NCBI RefSeq assembly: GCF_028858725.1
Contig: NC_084772.1
Location: 22,793,548-22,857,547, forward strand
Reading direction: 5' to 3'
Source: Colius striatus
Lineage: Eukaryota; Chordata; Aves; Coliiformes; Coliidae
Length of the DNA: 64,000 nucleotides
The notes under the pieces are model-generated. The model worked only from the letters and a program-made list of their open reading frames with translations, did no database searches and had not been told where the DNA came from. The position numbers and the translations under genes are program-made. Positions 35,401-46,391 of this stretch are shown in pieces (the stretch's first letter is position 1; each line of letters starts with the position of its first letter).

Positions 35401-38400
35401 TAACATCAGTTGCAACTGATTCTACGATTGTGTTAGTGCCTGAAGAGCTTTGTCTTTAAAAGTAGTGCATAAATTCAGGTGCAAAGGAAAGCAGACTGAC
35501 AGATTTTCAGGTATTACAGCACAAAGTATACCAGATCATTGGAGAACAGTGAGAGAACCTTATAAATTAAGAACCCTTCGTAACTGTCTATTTAGATGAG
35601 TCAACCCTTCTAAAGACTCTTAAGAGTTTACGTAGTCTATAAGCACCAGTATTAGCCATCCGCTTCACAGGCTCTTCAGTACTTCTGGTGTATTGCAAAA
35701 TGCTGTGTGCATCTGCAGTGCTATCTAGCTAGTGAGTTACTAGTAGACTCATAAATCTTAATTTGGGTAGGGATGTTACACTGTGTTGTCTGACCTCCTG
35801 TCTAATGCTGTTGCTCTGTCCACACTGGCATTTATATAGCTCCTTTTCCTGCAGTTAATGAAGTAGTTTAGATGATAAGTCTGATTTTTGCACTTGCTGT
35901 GGTTAGCCTCAGGTACCTGAATGCATCTGCAAACAGCCTGGAGTCCTTGCCCTCTGCATGCACAGGGGAGGAGAGTCTGAGCATGCTGCAGCTGCTTTAC
36001 TTGACCAATAATAACCTCACAGATCAATGCATTCCTGTCTTGGTGGGACACCCAAACCTACGGATCCTGCATCTGGCAAACAATAACCTACAGGCTTTCC
36101 CTGCAAGGTAAGTCAGTCGGGCAGGTGGGAGAAATGGTGCTTACTGGGAGAAGATTGCGTGCCCTGCTGCGATGATACATGTATTGGTGTCAAAGCCAGA
36201 TGCTCTGGCTAGGGTTCTCTTAACAAATGCCTGCCCTTCCCACAGGCACACTGAGGAGAAGCATGTTCCGGGGGATTGGCACAGGGCCTGTTGTGGTTCC
36301 TTTCCTCCCAGGCCGGGGGGGACAGTATTTCCTTGCAGCTTCAGTGCTACCGCATTGCAGCTTGCTGTGCTTCATTTTATCACTTTTCATTGTTGCCAGA
36401 AGGCCCTCAGTCAGGCTTGTCTGAACTCCTACCCAATGCAGGTTGCATGATTTCATCCATTAACTAATGCACCAGAGACAGAGAGATATGCTCAGCATAG
36501 AACCTTAGGAAGCTGGAGACTCTCGGGTGTTCCTACCAAATTATTCCAGTTGCTTGCAGTTATATAAGCCTGCATCTTATTTTTCAGTGAGAATTATTTA
36601 TCTGCTTATTTTTACCACTATGTCATGATGTTACTCAGGTATGAAAACACTTGCCTGTACTACGTAGTGTTCTGTTTCCCTTTCAGCAAGCTTAGCAAGC
36701 TGGAGCACTTGGAAGAGCTGAATCTGAGTGGCAACAAACTGAAAACAATTCCCACAACAGTGGCAAATTGCAAGCTGCTTCATACACTCATTGCACACTC
36801 TAATGAAATCAGCATCTTTCCAGAGATTCTGCATTTGCCCCGTATTCAGGTATTCCTGTTTAGAAGATAGAGAGACAGCAGAGGAAAGTTGGGTTGGAGA
36901 ATGAAGAGTAACTGGCAGGAGAGGAACTGGAGATCCCAGTATTTTGCATGACCGACCTGAGAAGGGGGCATGGAATGTGCATGTTAGATCTGTTGCTTTT
37001 CCGAGGTGATTGTCTCATGATTCATCTTCATCGTCTGTCTCTGACTTGGTGTATTTTCTGCTTTACCATTTGAGACAGAAGGCAGTGTTACACAGGTGGG
37101 CAGATTTGTATGTAGGACCTAACCTTATCTTCAGAATGACCTATGCTTTCAGGATGGGGGTTCTGGTTGTTGCAGGTTATAAGTATTTGCCACTTACAAG
37201 TTGTTCTTCTACTGATAGGTCACACTCATTTTCATGACTTGGTTGTGGGATGTAATCAGTAGTGGGGTCATATGACGTTTGGAAGAAGCGGTGGAGTAAC
37301 TCATCAAATGACAGAACAGAAAATTTTCTTTATCGTCGTGGTTTTTTTTGATATTACAGTTTGTGGACTTGAGCTGCAATGAGTTAACTGAAATCCTAAT
37401 CCCTGAGGCACTGCCAGCTGCCTTGCAAGAGCTGGACCTCAGTGGAAACACAAACCTGGTGCTCGAACACAAGACACTGGACATCTTCAGGTGAGCCATG
37501 GCAATGCCAACCAAGTAGTAACCGGCACTGGGAAGGGTAACCTATCCCAGGAGGTGAAATGGGATCGTGAAGCGCTGCATAACATTATAATGTTCCCTGT
37601 TGGAGGCAGCTGAAGCTTTCTGTCTCGTAAAAGGGGAAAAGTCTGAGTTCAAATCATCAGAGCACGCAAACAGCTTCTCAGGTGGTACGAGGTTCTCCTA
37701 TCTGTCTCTGGCAGAGGCAGCCAGACATCTCCAGAAGGCCAAGACCTTAAACTCCTCTCCTTGGTACAGTTCCTTCCACAGGCTGCCATCTAAAACTCTA
37801 GACTGGACAGGGTCCTTTGGCTACAAACAGTCCAACAGGGTCTAGTAGAGAACGTCTTCTGCTCCTCTCTCTCTGTAGTCACATTGCCACGCTGAAGATT
37901 GATGCCAAGCCCTCCATCACGGCAGACTCAGCAGTTGCTTCTACCTTCTGGAGTCATGGAGTAGCTGAGATGGCAGGCCAGAGAAATAAGTGAGTATTGT
38001 GGCCTGCTGGTCACTGACACTTTGTCTTGTCAGAGTGCTTGGTGGAGTGCACTGCTAAGCACCAAAGCAGACCTGTTTTGCTCAAGAGTTCCCTTTGTCT
38101 TTCCAGATCTTTCGTTAAGTCTTTGTAAATCAAGCCTCCACGTCATCCTTTCACTCAGTTTTCACACATATCCTGGGACACTTGGACTTTGCTTCCCATC
38201 CTAGCAGAGATACTTTTTTTTCTCTTGCCAGCCATGCCCATTGCCCTCTCCTGAATGTGGTCACGGAGCGTTCAGGAGTTCCATCCCCTGAGGCAGTGAA
38301 TGTAGGAATGGCGGCTTTGCTGTCCTGTGAGAACAGCACTCCTGGCACAGTGCCCAGTGGCTGTGGTTTTGGGGACAACATCATCTTTTGAGACATATTA

Positions 38401-40993
38401 ACTTTGCTTCTATGCTTTCCTAACAGGCTGTGTGTGTCATCCCTGGCACTGGGGAGCTTTGCAGAGGGGGTAGAGGCTGTGTATGGCATGTTTGATGGTG
38501 ACAAGAACGAGGAGCTGCCACGCTTGCTGCAGTGCACCATGGCCGATGTGCTCCTGGAGGAGGTACAGCAGTCAGACACCATGTTCATGTCCAACACCTT
38601 CTTGGTCTCCCACAGGTAGGACAGTGAGCAAGCTGGTACTGGTGAGACCTGCATAAGTATATCACTTGACATGTTAGGTGGGGTGAGGCAGCCCTCCAGA
38701 ATGCCTGTGGGAATCTGGAGCCTTCCTACACCTTCTTCTCCAACAGGAAGCTGGGCATGGCTGGACAGAAGCTGGGTTCCTCTGCTGTCCTTTGCTACAT
38801 TCGTCACGATGTGGCTGATCCAGCCAGCAGCTTCTTTCTGACAGTGGCCAATGTGGGGACGTGCCAAGCCGTTCTGTGCCGAAGTGGGAAACCACTGCCT
38901 CTCTCCAAAGTCTTCAGCCTTGAACAATGTTCAGAAGAAGCCAAGAGAGTCAAGGAGCAAAAAGCCATTATAACAGAGGTTGGTTTGGACCCTCTTCACT
39001 CCAGCTTCTACCCTCACATAGCAATTTGGTACAAATACATGAGCTCTGCTGCCTGCATAATACTACAGGGGAGAGGATGGCATGAAGGTGGTGTTTGAGT
39101 GACTTGTTTGTTGCTTCCTGCTCTACTTCCCTTGCTCAGTTGCTACTCAAAATAACATGTTCCATTATGGAACCTATTATGGCCTGAGAACTACAGATAC
39201 AGGGTAACAAGGATGAATTGAGGGAGCAAAGAAAATAGATGTGTAGCTAAAGGTAAAGGAAGGGCTGGTCCATAACGGTGTGTGGGACTTGGATGAGTGT
39301 AAGGAGGAGCCACTGAAGAACAGAGCAGGGCCTGGGAAGTAATTTTGTGAGTTTTGAGACAAAATATCTTTGGTGTTTCTTGAAAAGAACAACTCAAGTT
39401 GCCTCTCTTTGGATTTCTTTCATGTTTTGCTCAGTGAAGGTACAGGATTGGTGGCCCTTGACACATGAATATAGAATATATTACAGGTAAAAATTTTAAC
39501 ACGAGAAAGAGACAGAAATGTATCTCACAGTGAAAAAAAGACTCAATGAGTGAGATTCTATGATCAAAGTGCTGCAGGTAGTCTAGCAGAGCATTTAAGA
39601 ATAGTTTGCTACAATTCTTCAGAATGTGATAAAAAGTCTTGTGGGACAAAATTGTATTGTCATCAATCAGCATGAGTGATGATCAGGTACAGTGAATGGC
39701 TGTGCTGTGGTACCTAGATCCCTTTCCGCTATGTCATAGCCATGTACAGGCATTTCTCAAGGCTCCAGACCAGTACATGGGCAGAGGAAAGACTGTTCTC
39801 TAAATGGTCTTGTAGCAGATCTAACCCTACTGCCTTCTTCCTCTTGTCTGCAGGACAATAAGGTCAATGGTGTGACTTGCTGTACTCGGATGCTGGGTTG
39901 CACGTACTTGCATCCTTGGATCCTGCCCAAACCACATGTCAGTTCCATTCCACTCACTGTACAAGATGAGCTGCTGCTTTTAGGGAACAAAGCTCTCTGG
40001 GAACACCTTTCTTACACAGAAGCTGTCTCAGCCGTGCGTCACCTGCATGACCCACTAGCTGCTGCGAAGAAACTCTGCACTTTAGCCCAAAGCTACGGCT
40101 GCCAAGACAATGTAGGTGCAATGGTGGTGTGTCTGAACATCAGTGAGGACGGCTGCACGTGTGAGATGCATGGCCTTACTCTGCCAGGTACTGGGGGATT
40201 TAGTTCCACCACCACCAAGCCAGCAACACCTTCATCTAGCAGTGGAATTGCCTCAGAGTTTAGCAGTGAACTGTCTGCTTCTGAGGTTAGCAGTGAGGTG
40301 GGCTCTACCGCTTCAGATGAACACAATGCTGTTGGTCTTGATGGCACTTTGCTACCACGACAGGAGCGACGTTGCAGCCTGCATCCTGTGCCCCCCTTAA
40401 GCATTTTTCAGCGTCAACCTTCTAGTGCCACCTTCTCCAGCAACCAGTCTGACAATGGTCTGGATAGCGATGATGAGCAGCCTGTGGATGGCGTGATGAC
40501 AAATGGCAGTAAGGTGGAGGTAGAAGTGGACATCCACTGCTGTAAAGGAATGGGCCTGGAGTCTGAGCCTCCTGCTGCAGACTACAGCTCCTCTGCTCCA
40601 GGGCTGGAGGATGACTCCAGGCTTGTCCGCATCATTCAGAGACAGAACAGTGTAAACAGCAACAGTGAGCAGAGAGGGGTCAAAGAAAAGTGTGAACTGC
40701 AAAAATCTCTTTCTACATGTTGTCTCTATGGAAAGAAGCTTTCCAATGGCTCCATAGTGCCCTTGGAGGAGAGCCTCAACCTCATTGAAGTAGCCACAGA
40801 GGCACCCAAGAAGAAGACAGGCTATTTTGCTGCTCCATCTCAGATGGAGCCAGAAGATCAATTGGTGGTGCCGCCTGATCTGGAGGAGGAAGTGAAGGAA
40901 CAAATGAAGCAGTGCCATGAGAATGGAGAAGATCAAGAGCAGAAAGAAGAACATGAAGCAACTCTGCAAGAGGAGTTTGACACAGCTTTGTAA
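13875..40993 (+). CDS. PHLPP2: PH domain leucine-rich repeat protein phosphatase 2
   Basis: Nineteen coding exons: 13875-14006, 14407-14651, 18188-18321, 22216-22406, 22850-22975, 25890-26044, 29823-29969, 30647-30877, 31568-31770, 32266-32326, 32991-33086, 35009-35164, 35907-36107, 36687-36849, 37360-37490, 37879-37989, 38427-38615, 38747-38978 and 39854-40993 (stop TAA). Every junction is GT-AG, and the lengths sum to 4044 nt (1347 aa; human about 1323). Domains in order: a Ras-association-like N-terminal region, a PH domain (about 170-276), leucine-rich repeats (about 280-825), a PP2C-like phosphatase (about 830-1075) and a variable tail ending DTAL, a class I PDZ ligand. The family removes the hydrophobic-motif phosphate of Akt and PKC at membranes and in the cytosol. 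PHLPP1 is excluded by the sequence of the N-terminus and tail. The start chosen is an ATG in good Kozak context (G at -3 and +4). The human start Met is Val here, so the first exon is required. Introns 2, 3 and 5 hold CR1 elements. Confidence 0.96.
17295..17515 (+). mobile_element. CR1 non-LTR retrotransposon fragment (old, 5'-truncated)
   Basis: Degenerate match to the 3' part of CR1, sense strand. Recognisable blocks are the region around GTGTCCAGTTCTGGGCTC, then GAGAGAGTCCAGCACAAGACTA and the segment coding for [16 protein letters not shown] with the following GGCTGCCCAGATGATC. Internal deletions relative to CR1 are evident. It lies in PHLPP2 intron 2. A short GATCTTTAAA/ATCTAAAGA repeat cluster follows at 17512-17572. 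Confidence 0.75.
19050..20296 (+). mobile_element. CR1 non-LTR retrotransposon, 5'-truncated, 3' end present
   Basis: Sense-strand CR1 copy in PHLPP2 intron 3. It starts in the reverse-transcriptase region (GGATTTATGAAGGGCAGGTC and the following segment). It continues through the blocks around AGTTTGCAGATGACACCAAG, CAAGTGCCAGGTCCTGCACA and GTGGTGGAGAGGATCCAGAG, and ends in the 3' tail GATTCCATGATTCAATG at 20280-20296. Frameshifts and stops break the reading frame, so it is dead. Just before the tail, at 20172-20249, a 39-base segment is tandemly duplicated. Confidence 0.9.
20172..20249 (+). repeat. 39-bp tandem duplication in a CR1 tail
   Basis: Two imperfect copies starting at GTCTAGTGATTGATAG (20172) and GTCTAGTGGTTGATAG (20211) within the 3' region of the 19050-20296 CR1 element. 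CR1 normally has this segment once. Confidence 0.75.
21224..21273 (+). repeat. 20-bp imperfect direct repeat, period 30, PHLPP2 intron 3
   Basis: TATAAGTATCTACAGGTTCA at 21224-21243 recurs as TATAAATACCTGCAGGTTCA at 21254-21273 (17 of 20 identical). There is no further copy, so it is probably a local duplication. Confidence 0.7.
22216..22975 (+). other. PHLPP2: PHLPP2 PH-domain exons 4-5
   Basis: Exons 22216-22406 and 22850-22975 encode the pleckstrin-homology domain. The open frame runs from about [16 protein letters not shown] through [16 protein letters not shown] and HILPLVGGK to the C-terminal helix [16 protein letters not shown]. The helix contains the Trp typical of PH domains. In the family this domain is needed for dephosphorylation of PKC isoforms, and it binds phosphoinositides only weakly. 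Confidence 0.85.
23255..25096 (+). mobile_element. CR1 non-LTR retrotransposon, longest copy, interrupted by a second CR1 end
   Basis: Sense-strand copy in PHLPP2 intron 5 covering the end of the endonuclease/linker region, much of the reverse transcriptase and the 3' end. A 150-codon open remnant (23732-24184) still reads as reverse transcriptase ([43 protein letters not shown]). It loses the frame afterwards and carries deletions around 24180-24210. The tail GGCCTTTTCCAATCTAAACA with GGTGATTCTG closes at about 25096. The block 24376-24452 interrupts it. Confidence 0.9.
24376..24452 (+). mobile_element. Short CR1 3' end nested inside another CR1
   Basis: Seventy-seven bases matching the extreme 3' terminus of CR1 (GGATTGGACTAGATGATCTC ... 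CCAACCCCAACCATTCTGTGATTCTGC). They lie where the host CR1 should continue from the segment ending AATTGTGTGAGATTTAG to the segment reading GTCCTGCATTTGGGTCAC. The host's own tail occurs 640 bases later, so this is a separate, later insertion in the same orientation. Confidence 0.8.
25890..37989 (+). other. PHLPP2: PHLPP2 leucine-rich-repeat exons 6-16
   Basis: Eleven exons encode successive LRR units with the pattern LxxLxLxxNxL, for example [30 protein letters not shown] and [15 protein letters not shown]. Exon boundaries fall inside repeats in mixed phases, as in the mammalian gene. One otherwise conserved Asn-Arg-Leu position at the exon 9/10 junction (31770/32266) is Asn-Cys-Leu here because the exon ends in T. 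Confidence 0.9.
38427..40150 (+). other. PHLPP2: PHLPP2 PP2C-like phosphatase domain exons 17-19 (5' part)
   Basis: Exons 38427-38615 and 38747-38978, plus the first 300 bases of the last exon, encode the phosphatase fold. The metal-site motif is seen as [11 protein letters not shown] (Asp about 851). The segment [14 protein letters not shown] is the PP2C core strand. [10 protein letters not shown] (about residue 1052) corresponds to the late PP2C motif with the Asp-Asn pair. PHLPP proteins are known to vary from canonical PP2C metal ligands, and the FDGD signature is intact here. Confidence 0.88.
40151..40990 (+). other. PHLPP2: PHLPP2 disordered C-terminal tail with PDZ ligand
   Basis: This Ser/Thr-rich segment is encoded without interruption in the last exon. 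It holds a Ser-rich block ([19 protein letters not shown]), a short acidic stretch before the end, and the terminal residues EEFDTAL. The last four residues match a class I PDZ-binding motif, which in mammalian PHLPPs binds NHERF-type scaffolds. Compared with the human tail there are several small insertions and deletions, as expected for a disordered region. Confidence 0.8.
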
Positions 40994-43900
40994 CCTGCAA
41001 GTACTGCTCCCACATAGTGTGTCCCATTAAGGGCTGTCTTGCTCTATAAGGGGAGCTGGGATCTGCAAGGAGTACGGGCATCTGCTGCTTCTTTAGTGGA
41101 GTTGAGGAAGAATTTGGGAGTACTGAGGTCTTGGCTGTCCACTTTTCACTGTAGAGTCTCAGTTGTTCTGTGAGCACTCAGACCAGCAGCTGAGCTCTGT
41201 GTTAGGGACTGTCTAGAAATTATGCAAGTACTAGGAAGAAGACAGGTTTTCCATTACCTGTCTGTAACTCCTGGAGCCCCGAGGTCCTGCCAGCTCTGCA
41301 GGAGAGGGGCTGGTATATGTGTGTTTGGGGTGAGGAGGCTGCTGAGGGGGCAATGTTCAGTGTTTGCAGTCCTGGGAATATTTCTGATGCAGCCCTCCCC
41401 ACCCCCCACCCGACTTTGTTATTCCTTGAAAGAATATAGCCAGTTGCAATGAAGCTGACCCAAGAATGGTTTCTACATTAATTGCAAGCACTTTTATTGA
41501 TTGCACTTAAGCTGTTTTGCTCCCCTTCAGCCCAGCACTTTATTATTTAGGGTTAGGGGAGAGAGCACTCCACAACAGGTGTGGTAGAGGTTTTTGTCAA
41601 TAGGTACTGTTAGGGCAGTGGAGGACTCGGGATAGCACTGTTCTGATGAGCGTTGGTGCAGGGCAGAGTGAGGGTTATGATGGGATCAGCCTATGCAGGA
41701 TGAGAAAATACACAGCTGAGTGACAAGCTGGTGCCTACTGATGCATTTTGCATGGAGTGTAAGAATGATCAGCTCTGAACAGGGCGATTTAAGTGCTTCT
41801 AGCTGTAGAGCACAGACCCAACTCAGCAGCAGTTTGGCCACCTCCATCATGGATGCTTCACAGTAGAGATTTCCTATATCCAGAAGGCATGGGATGAAAC
41901 CAGGAGCTCCTGCTCATTTCAGTGAGGTGCTCGGTGTAAGAGGAAACCACATAGTCAGCAGTGCTATGCTGCTCTACAGCTGGTGAGCAGTGAGGCTGCC
42001 CTTCATAGGCCAGGGAAGCGTTCAGTGTCCCGTTCCACCAACATAAACCTCTGCACTGTCAGCTACGGCATCTCTGCCTGCCTCTGAAAACGAGCCATAT
42101 TCCAAATCCACAGCAACCTGCATTTCATGGTATGTGCCCAGTTTGGCCACAAACAGAGTGAAAGCTTAACTTGTTCTCTGCTTAATTTTCAATGCAAAAG
42201 GAAAAACTGAACTTATCACTGTAATAACATCTTCTTAAGCACTGGAAAAGATGTTTAAAATAGTCCCACTAATGGTGAACTAGCCAGTCTGCACTGGGCA
42301 GACACATAGTGTTTCCGATGCAGGATGTAAGTTGATTGCCCGTGTTGTCAGCTTGCCTGAGGGATGTGGAAAGACCACTGCCCCTCTGCGTGTGCAGCTC
42401 TGTCTTCCTTAGCTGGCAGAGAGCTGGACAGCAGCTGCCCTGGTCATGTCAGTGGTGCAATAATGCTGACTGTAATGTGGGCTAGTGCCTTTTCTTCTTT
42501 GTTAATTATATTTATGAAGAAAACTTGAAAGTTTCTTCTCAACAGCTCTGAGGGGCTTGAGCTGTACATTTGTTGATCAAATTCAGGCCTTGCTCAGAAA
42601 GAAATACTGTGACGACTACTTGTGGAATTCTGTCTGTAGATGTTTTGACAAAATCTAACAGTTTTACTAAGATTTCAAAGCACCTTGAATTTCTTCTCAG
42701 TAGGAAAAAAAGCATTTTTTACTGTGCACGAAAGAGCAACATTTTAGAATATATTGTGTGTTGGTCACTGTAATCATGAAACAGCCCAGCTTTTCCAAAA
42801 CTCTCACAAATGTTGGCTGTTTAAATGCCTGTTTTATTTGGAAGTGGAGAGAAAACCTAATTCCTAGAATCACAGAAACAGTAGCACCTGAATCCCTTAG
42901 GCAGAGAAGTAACAGCAGAAAACATTAAAGAACTGAACCCCAGACCTCTTTCTTGTTCTCTTCATCCAAGTATGCGGAAAAGGCTCACCCCAGTGTATTT
43001 GACTGTAACTTTTAGTTCTGTCACTGGTGATAATTTTATCAAATATCTGTGCCCAGCCCAACACTTTCTGATACCTGAAAGGGCTGCAAGCAGCCTCTGT
43101 TCAGTATGGGACTGATGTAGAAATACACTTTTCTTTCTGAGTCACACTGTGACAAGCCTTGCACTAGGAAAGTGATAGATGTGAATGCAAATCAGGTCTT
43201 TATTTCTTGCACTGATGTCGAAGGTCCAGTGTGTCCTTGCCAGGCTGAACCAGCAGCAGTATTACATGCAGAGTTGGCACTGCCACAGGGGTTTTGTCGC
43301 GAATAGCTCTACCTAGCTCAGTGGGGAAGGACTAAGTGAAATCAAGCTCTGCAATGGAGCGTGCAGATTTCTGAGCCGCAGCTCTTCCTTACGGTGGCAG
43401 AATGGAATGCAAGGAATTCCTACTTAGTGTTTTTCTCCAGCGCTGTTTCTGGCTTTGAAGCAAAAAGGGAGTTTAACACAGACAACTGCTTTTTTCTATG
43501 GCTGTGAACTGTCATAGCAGAACATGACTTGTTCTCTTACACTAAGTAGAGTCCACATCTTTCTCTGCTTATCAACTATTTGTCTTGCTCTGGGCAGCAC
43601 AAACATGAGTGCTTCCCTCCACCACCACCACCTTTTGTTTTCCTGCCTCCCTAGAGGCAGCAAGCTTCTGCTTTTTCTTCTCACCTTAACTTATTAACAC
43701 AACCTTACATTTCAAGCTCCCAAGCATTGCCATAGGTGGAACAGGTATGAATGGGCAAGTCTAGTATAGGACCCCTTGCAGAGGATAGAAAGTGTTTTCC
43801 CAGTTGTTTCTGTTTTCCACTTTCCTCCCTGAGGAGAGCATGTGGTTCCTGCAGAGATACCATGGTGTCTGCACAAAGCCACATCACTATAAAGGTCCTG

Positions 43901-44970
43901 TTCATTACCAGACTTGCTATTAGAGGTTTTCAGTTTGGGGTTATCAGACTCTTTTGTGGCTGTTGAGCAAGACCAGACCTGCCATGCTCCATGCAGCCAT
44001 GACCAGGTTAGGCTGGTGAGTTGCTTTGTCCATCTCTTCAGTATTTTGAGTTCTGCTGATGGGCATGCTTGCTGAGAACAGGCACTCCAAAGGCACTGAC
44101 CTGTCTGCCCTGCCCTGCCCTGTCCAGGCAGGCTTGTGCAAAAGGAATCCATAAAGGTAGTACTCACTGATGAGTAGTTGTGGCCCAAGTATTAAGGATG
44201 CGGGAATAGCCTCCAAGTTGCTCCCAGCATCAGGAATAGGCTTGGTGGAAGCAGCACCACAGATTGCTGGGACCAGATCAGAATCCTGGACTAGATGGGA
44301 GGGTAAAACCCTGTTCTAAGAAGGAGCAAGTGTTTCCCTTCCTCAGGGACAGGCTGCTGTGATGCCTGAGATCCTTCTACTACTGGACAGGACGTTCAGC
44401 CACACCTAAGGCCCTCAGACTTCAAGAGTTTCTGCATCACCTTCCAGATGGTGATGGCTTTTGTGCCACTTGCCAAAGGCCTTCTTCAGGCAGCAGGTTT
44501 ACCTCTTTGGTTTTGTGCAATTGTTGTGTGCTGTTCCACTGCTGTCTGAAGACTCAAGTGTGGTTTTTCCCTCTTGTTTCACATGATTAATTGTAACCTT
44601 TTATTTTTAACTTGACTCATGCAACCCAGTGCATGTTAAAGAAATAGTGCAGTGCACCGTTATTAAATAATCTTTTTTTCACTTTTTTGTTTGTTTTCAA
44701 AAGGGGGGTATTTTCTGTATCCCACTCTAGCATGCACCTACAATAATCCCCATTTTTGTCATGTATGGGAGTAGGTTGTCTACTGAATGCACCTTCAGCC
44801 CTCTGGCCTATGTCTGTATTGCTTTGGAGAGACAAATAGCCTCAAATAGCTGGAAAACACTATCCCCCTGATTCTTTGTGCAGATGTATAGAGCAGTCCA
44901 AGAAGGAAGAGTATTTTTGCATCAACTTTTCATCTGACTTAGCAATAAAGATTTTTACTTTCATCTAACT
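40994..44970 (+). other. PHLPP2: PHLPP2 3'UTR
   Basis: About 4 kb with no exon-like frames, ending just after AATAAA at 44944. The length matches the long 3'UTR of mammalian PHLPP2 mRNA. It contains short simple repeats: (CCA)4 at 43619-43632 and three TGCCC units near 44105-44122. Assignment as one continuous 3'UTR is inferred from position and the terminal signal. Confidence 0.65.
44944..44949 (+). terminator. PHLPP2: PHLPP2 poly(A) signal AATAAA
   Basis: Canonical hexamer in the context AGCAATAAAGATTTTTAC, 3.95 kb after the stop codon. It is the last plus-strand signal before the minus-strand MARVELD3 signal. Confidence 0.65.
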
Positions 44971-45739
44971 CTATATTCTTGATTCCATTCCTGCCCTGGA
45001 GTTTTGTGCATTATCTCAGTTAAACATAGCTGTGCCCAGGAGTACCTGTACTGTAGGTTCTTCGTGGAGCTCTCTGTGTGACTTCACTTGTCAGTTTTCC
45101 ATACCAAAGCAGAACACAGTGAGGGTGGAATCCACATTACTAGTTATTAGGCGTTTTTCCGTGTCCTGCCACGGGATTCTTACCCTGTGAACTTGTTCCA
45201 AACATTACCCTACAGCTCTCTAGAAGTAGCTGCAGCAAGCAGGAAATACAAATTCATTAGAAGAAATAGGATCACAGTGCACCATCCACACAAATTCCTC
45301 TGCTGAAACACTCAATGCGTTTAGCTACTGGAAAGGAGGAGAAAGCAAACAAACCCCAGAGTACCTGGTGTAATTTATATCAAGTTCCAACAATGTTCCA
45401 TGGTCTTGGCAATTGTGAGGATTTAGTCACTGGTGCCAAGGAAACTGGAGGTATATCCAAGACAAAGCAGCTTCCTGTATCTTTAGTTTGGTGGTTGGGG
45501 GTTTTTTTGTTTTGTTTTTAATAGTTTAGTTTCGTTTGTGAGACCAGTGGTGGTTCCACCTCTCTATGGACAGTGCACATAGTGGGCACTGCTGTAGTGA
45601 TGTTGCATTCTGAGGCATGATTTTGTGAACTAGTGCTACTTTTCCCTCTTCAGTTTCCTATAAAGTTTTTCGTGGGATTTTTAAATAAGAAATTTCACCT
45701 TTAAAAAGAAAAATAACACAAGAGCAGCATCTCATTTCT
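44971..45739. other. Convergent intergenic gap between PHLPP2 and MARVELD3
   Basis: About 770 bases separate the inferred PHLPP2 end from the inferred MARVELD3 end. It holds a G/T-rich low-complexity run at about 45487-45540 (TTTTTTTGTTTTGTTTTTAA). I see no gene or conserved motif in it. Confidence 0.5.
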
Positions 45740-46391
45740 CCAACTTGTACATAAAAAATTTATTTTGAAAACAATATACTTCTATCTTAAACCACCTGTT
45801 TGAGCTCTTAAAGCTTTTGTCTGATTGTCCTAGTTCGAGGTATCTTTGTAGACTAAACTGTGTTGTATACAAGTTCTATAAAAGACCACTTCATACAAAA
45901 ACGTGCCTTCTCCAGGAGCTTGAAGGGACATTGTGTCACTATGCTGTGATCATTATTTTGCAAGTTTATTTCAGGACTCTGATGACTCTATAAATGCTAC
46001 GTTCAGACTGCCCTGTTAGTTCCAAGAGACCCACAAGAAAGCAATAATTCAGGCCTTGATCACTCACGTTGCAAGCCCTTTGCAAAGACAGTTTCAGCTA
46101 CAGAAAGGTGTTCAGCAGCAGAAGTACGTAACAGCAGTACTGGCAGCAAGACATCATTGGAGACCAGTGCAGCGTATTAGTCAGCTAGGCAAGGACAGTC
46201 ATCCTCTGGTAAGGATCAGCCACCGGATGAAGACCAGCCCTTGGACTAACTCTATGTCTGCTAATAATTCAATGATGCAAATTCAAGTTGGGAACAGCTT
46301 GACTCCACTACCTGTACCGCTATATTCTCTCAAGGCAAGGAAAAGCATATTGCTCTGTCTCGGTCAGGAGGCTGGCAAAAAATCACAACCA
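45740..46391 (-). other. MARVELD3: MARVELD3 3'UTR
   Basis: Minus-strand sequence between the MARVELD3 stop (46394-46392) and the minus-strand AATAAA at 45764-45759. The plus-strand open frame at 46056-46424 is not supported by any recognised protein. Confidence 0.6.
45759..45764 (-). terminator. MARVELD3: MARVELD3 poly(A) signal (TTTATT on plus strand)
   Basis: The reverse complement reads AATAAA in the context AAATAAATTTTTTATG, 630 bases after the stop codon. It is the only well-placed minus-strand signal before the PHLPP2 3' end. Confidence 0.6.

Noticed and set aside
38151-38927. 258-codon minus-strand frame across PHLPP2 exons 17-18
   Set aside because: It lies antisense to confirmed PHLPP2 phosphatase exons and encodes nothing recognisable.
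40397-40969. 190-codon minus-strand frame within the last PHLPP2 exon
   Set aside because: Shadow of the long coding exon on the opposite strand. Its Leu-rich stretches come from the Glu/Lys-rich sense tail.
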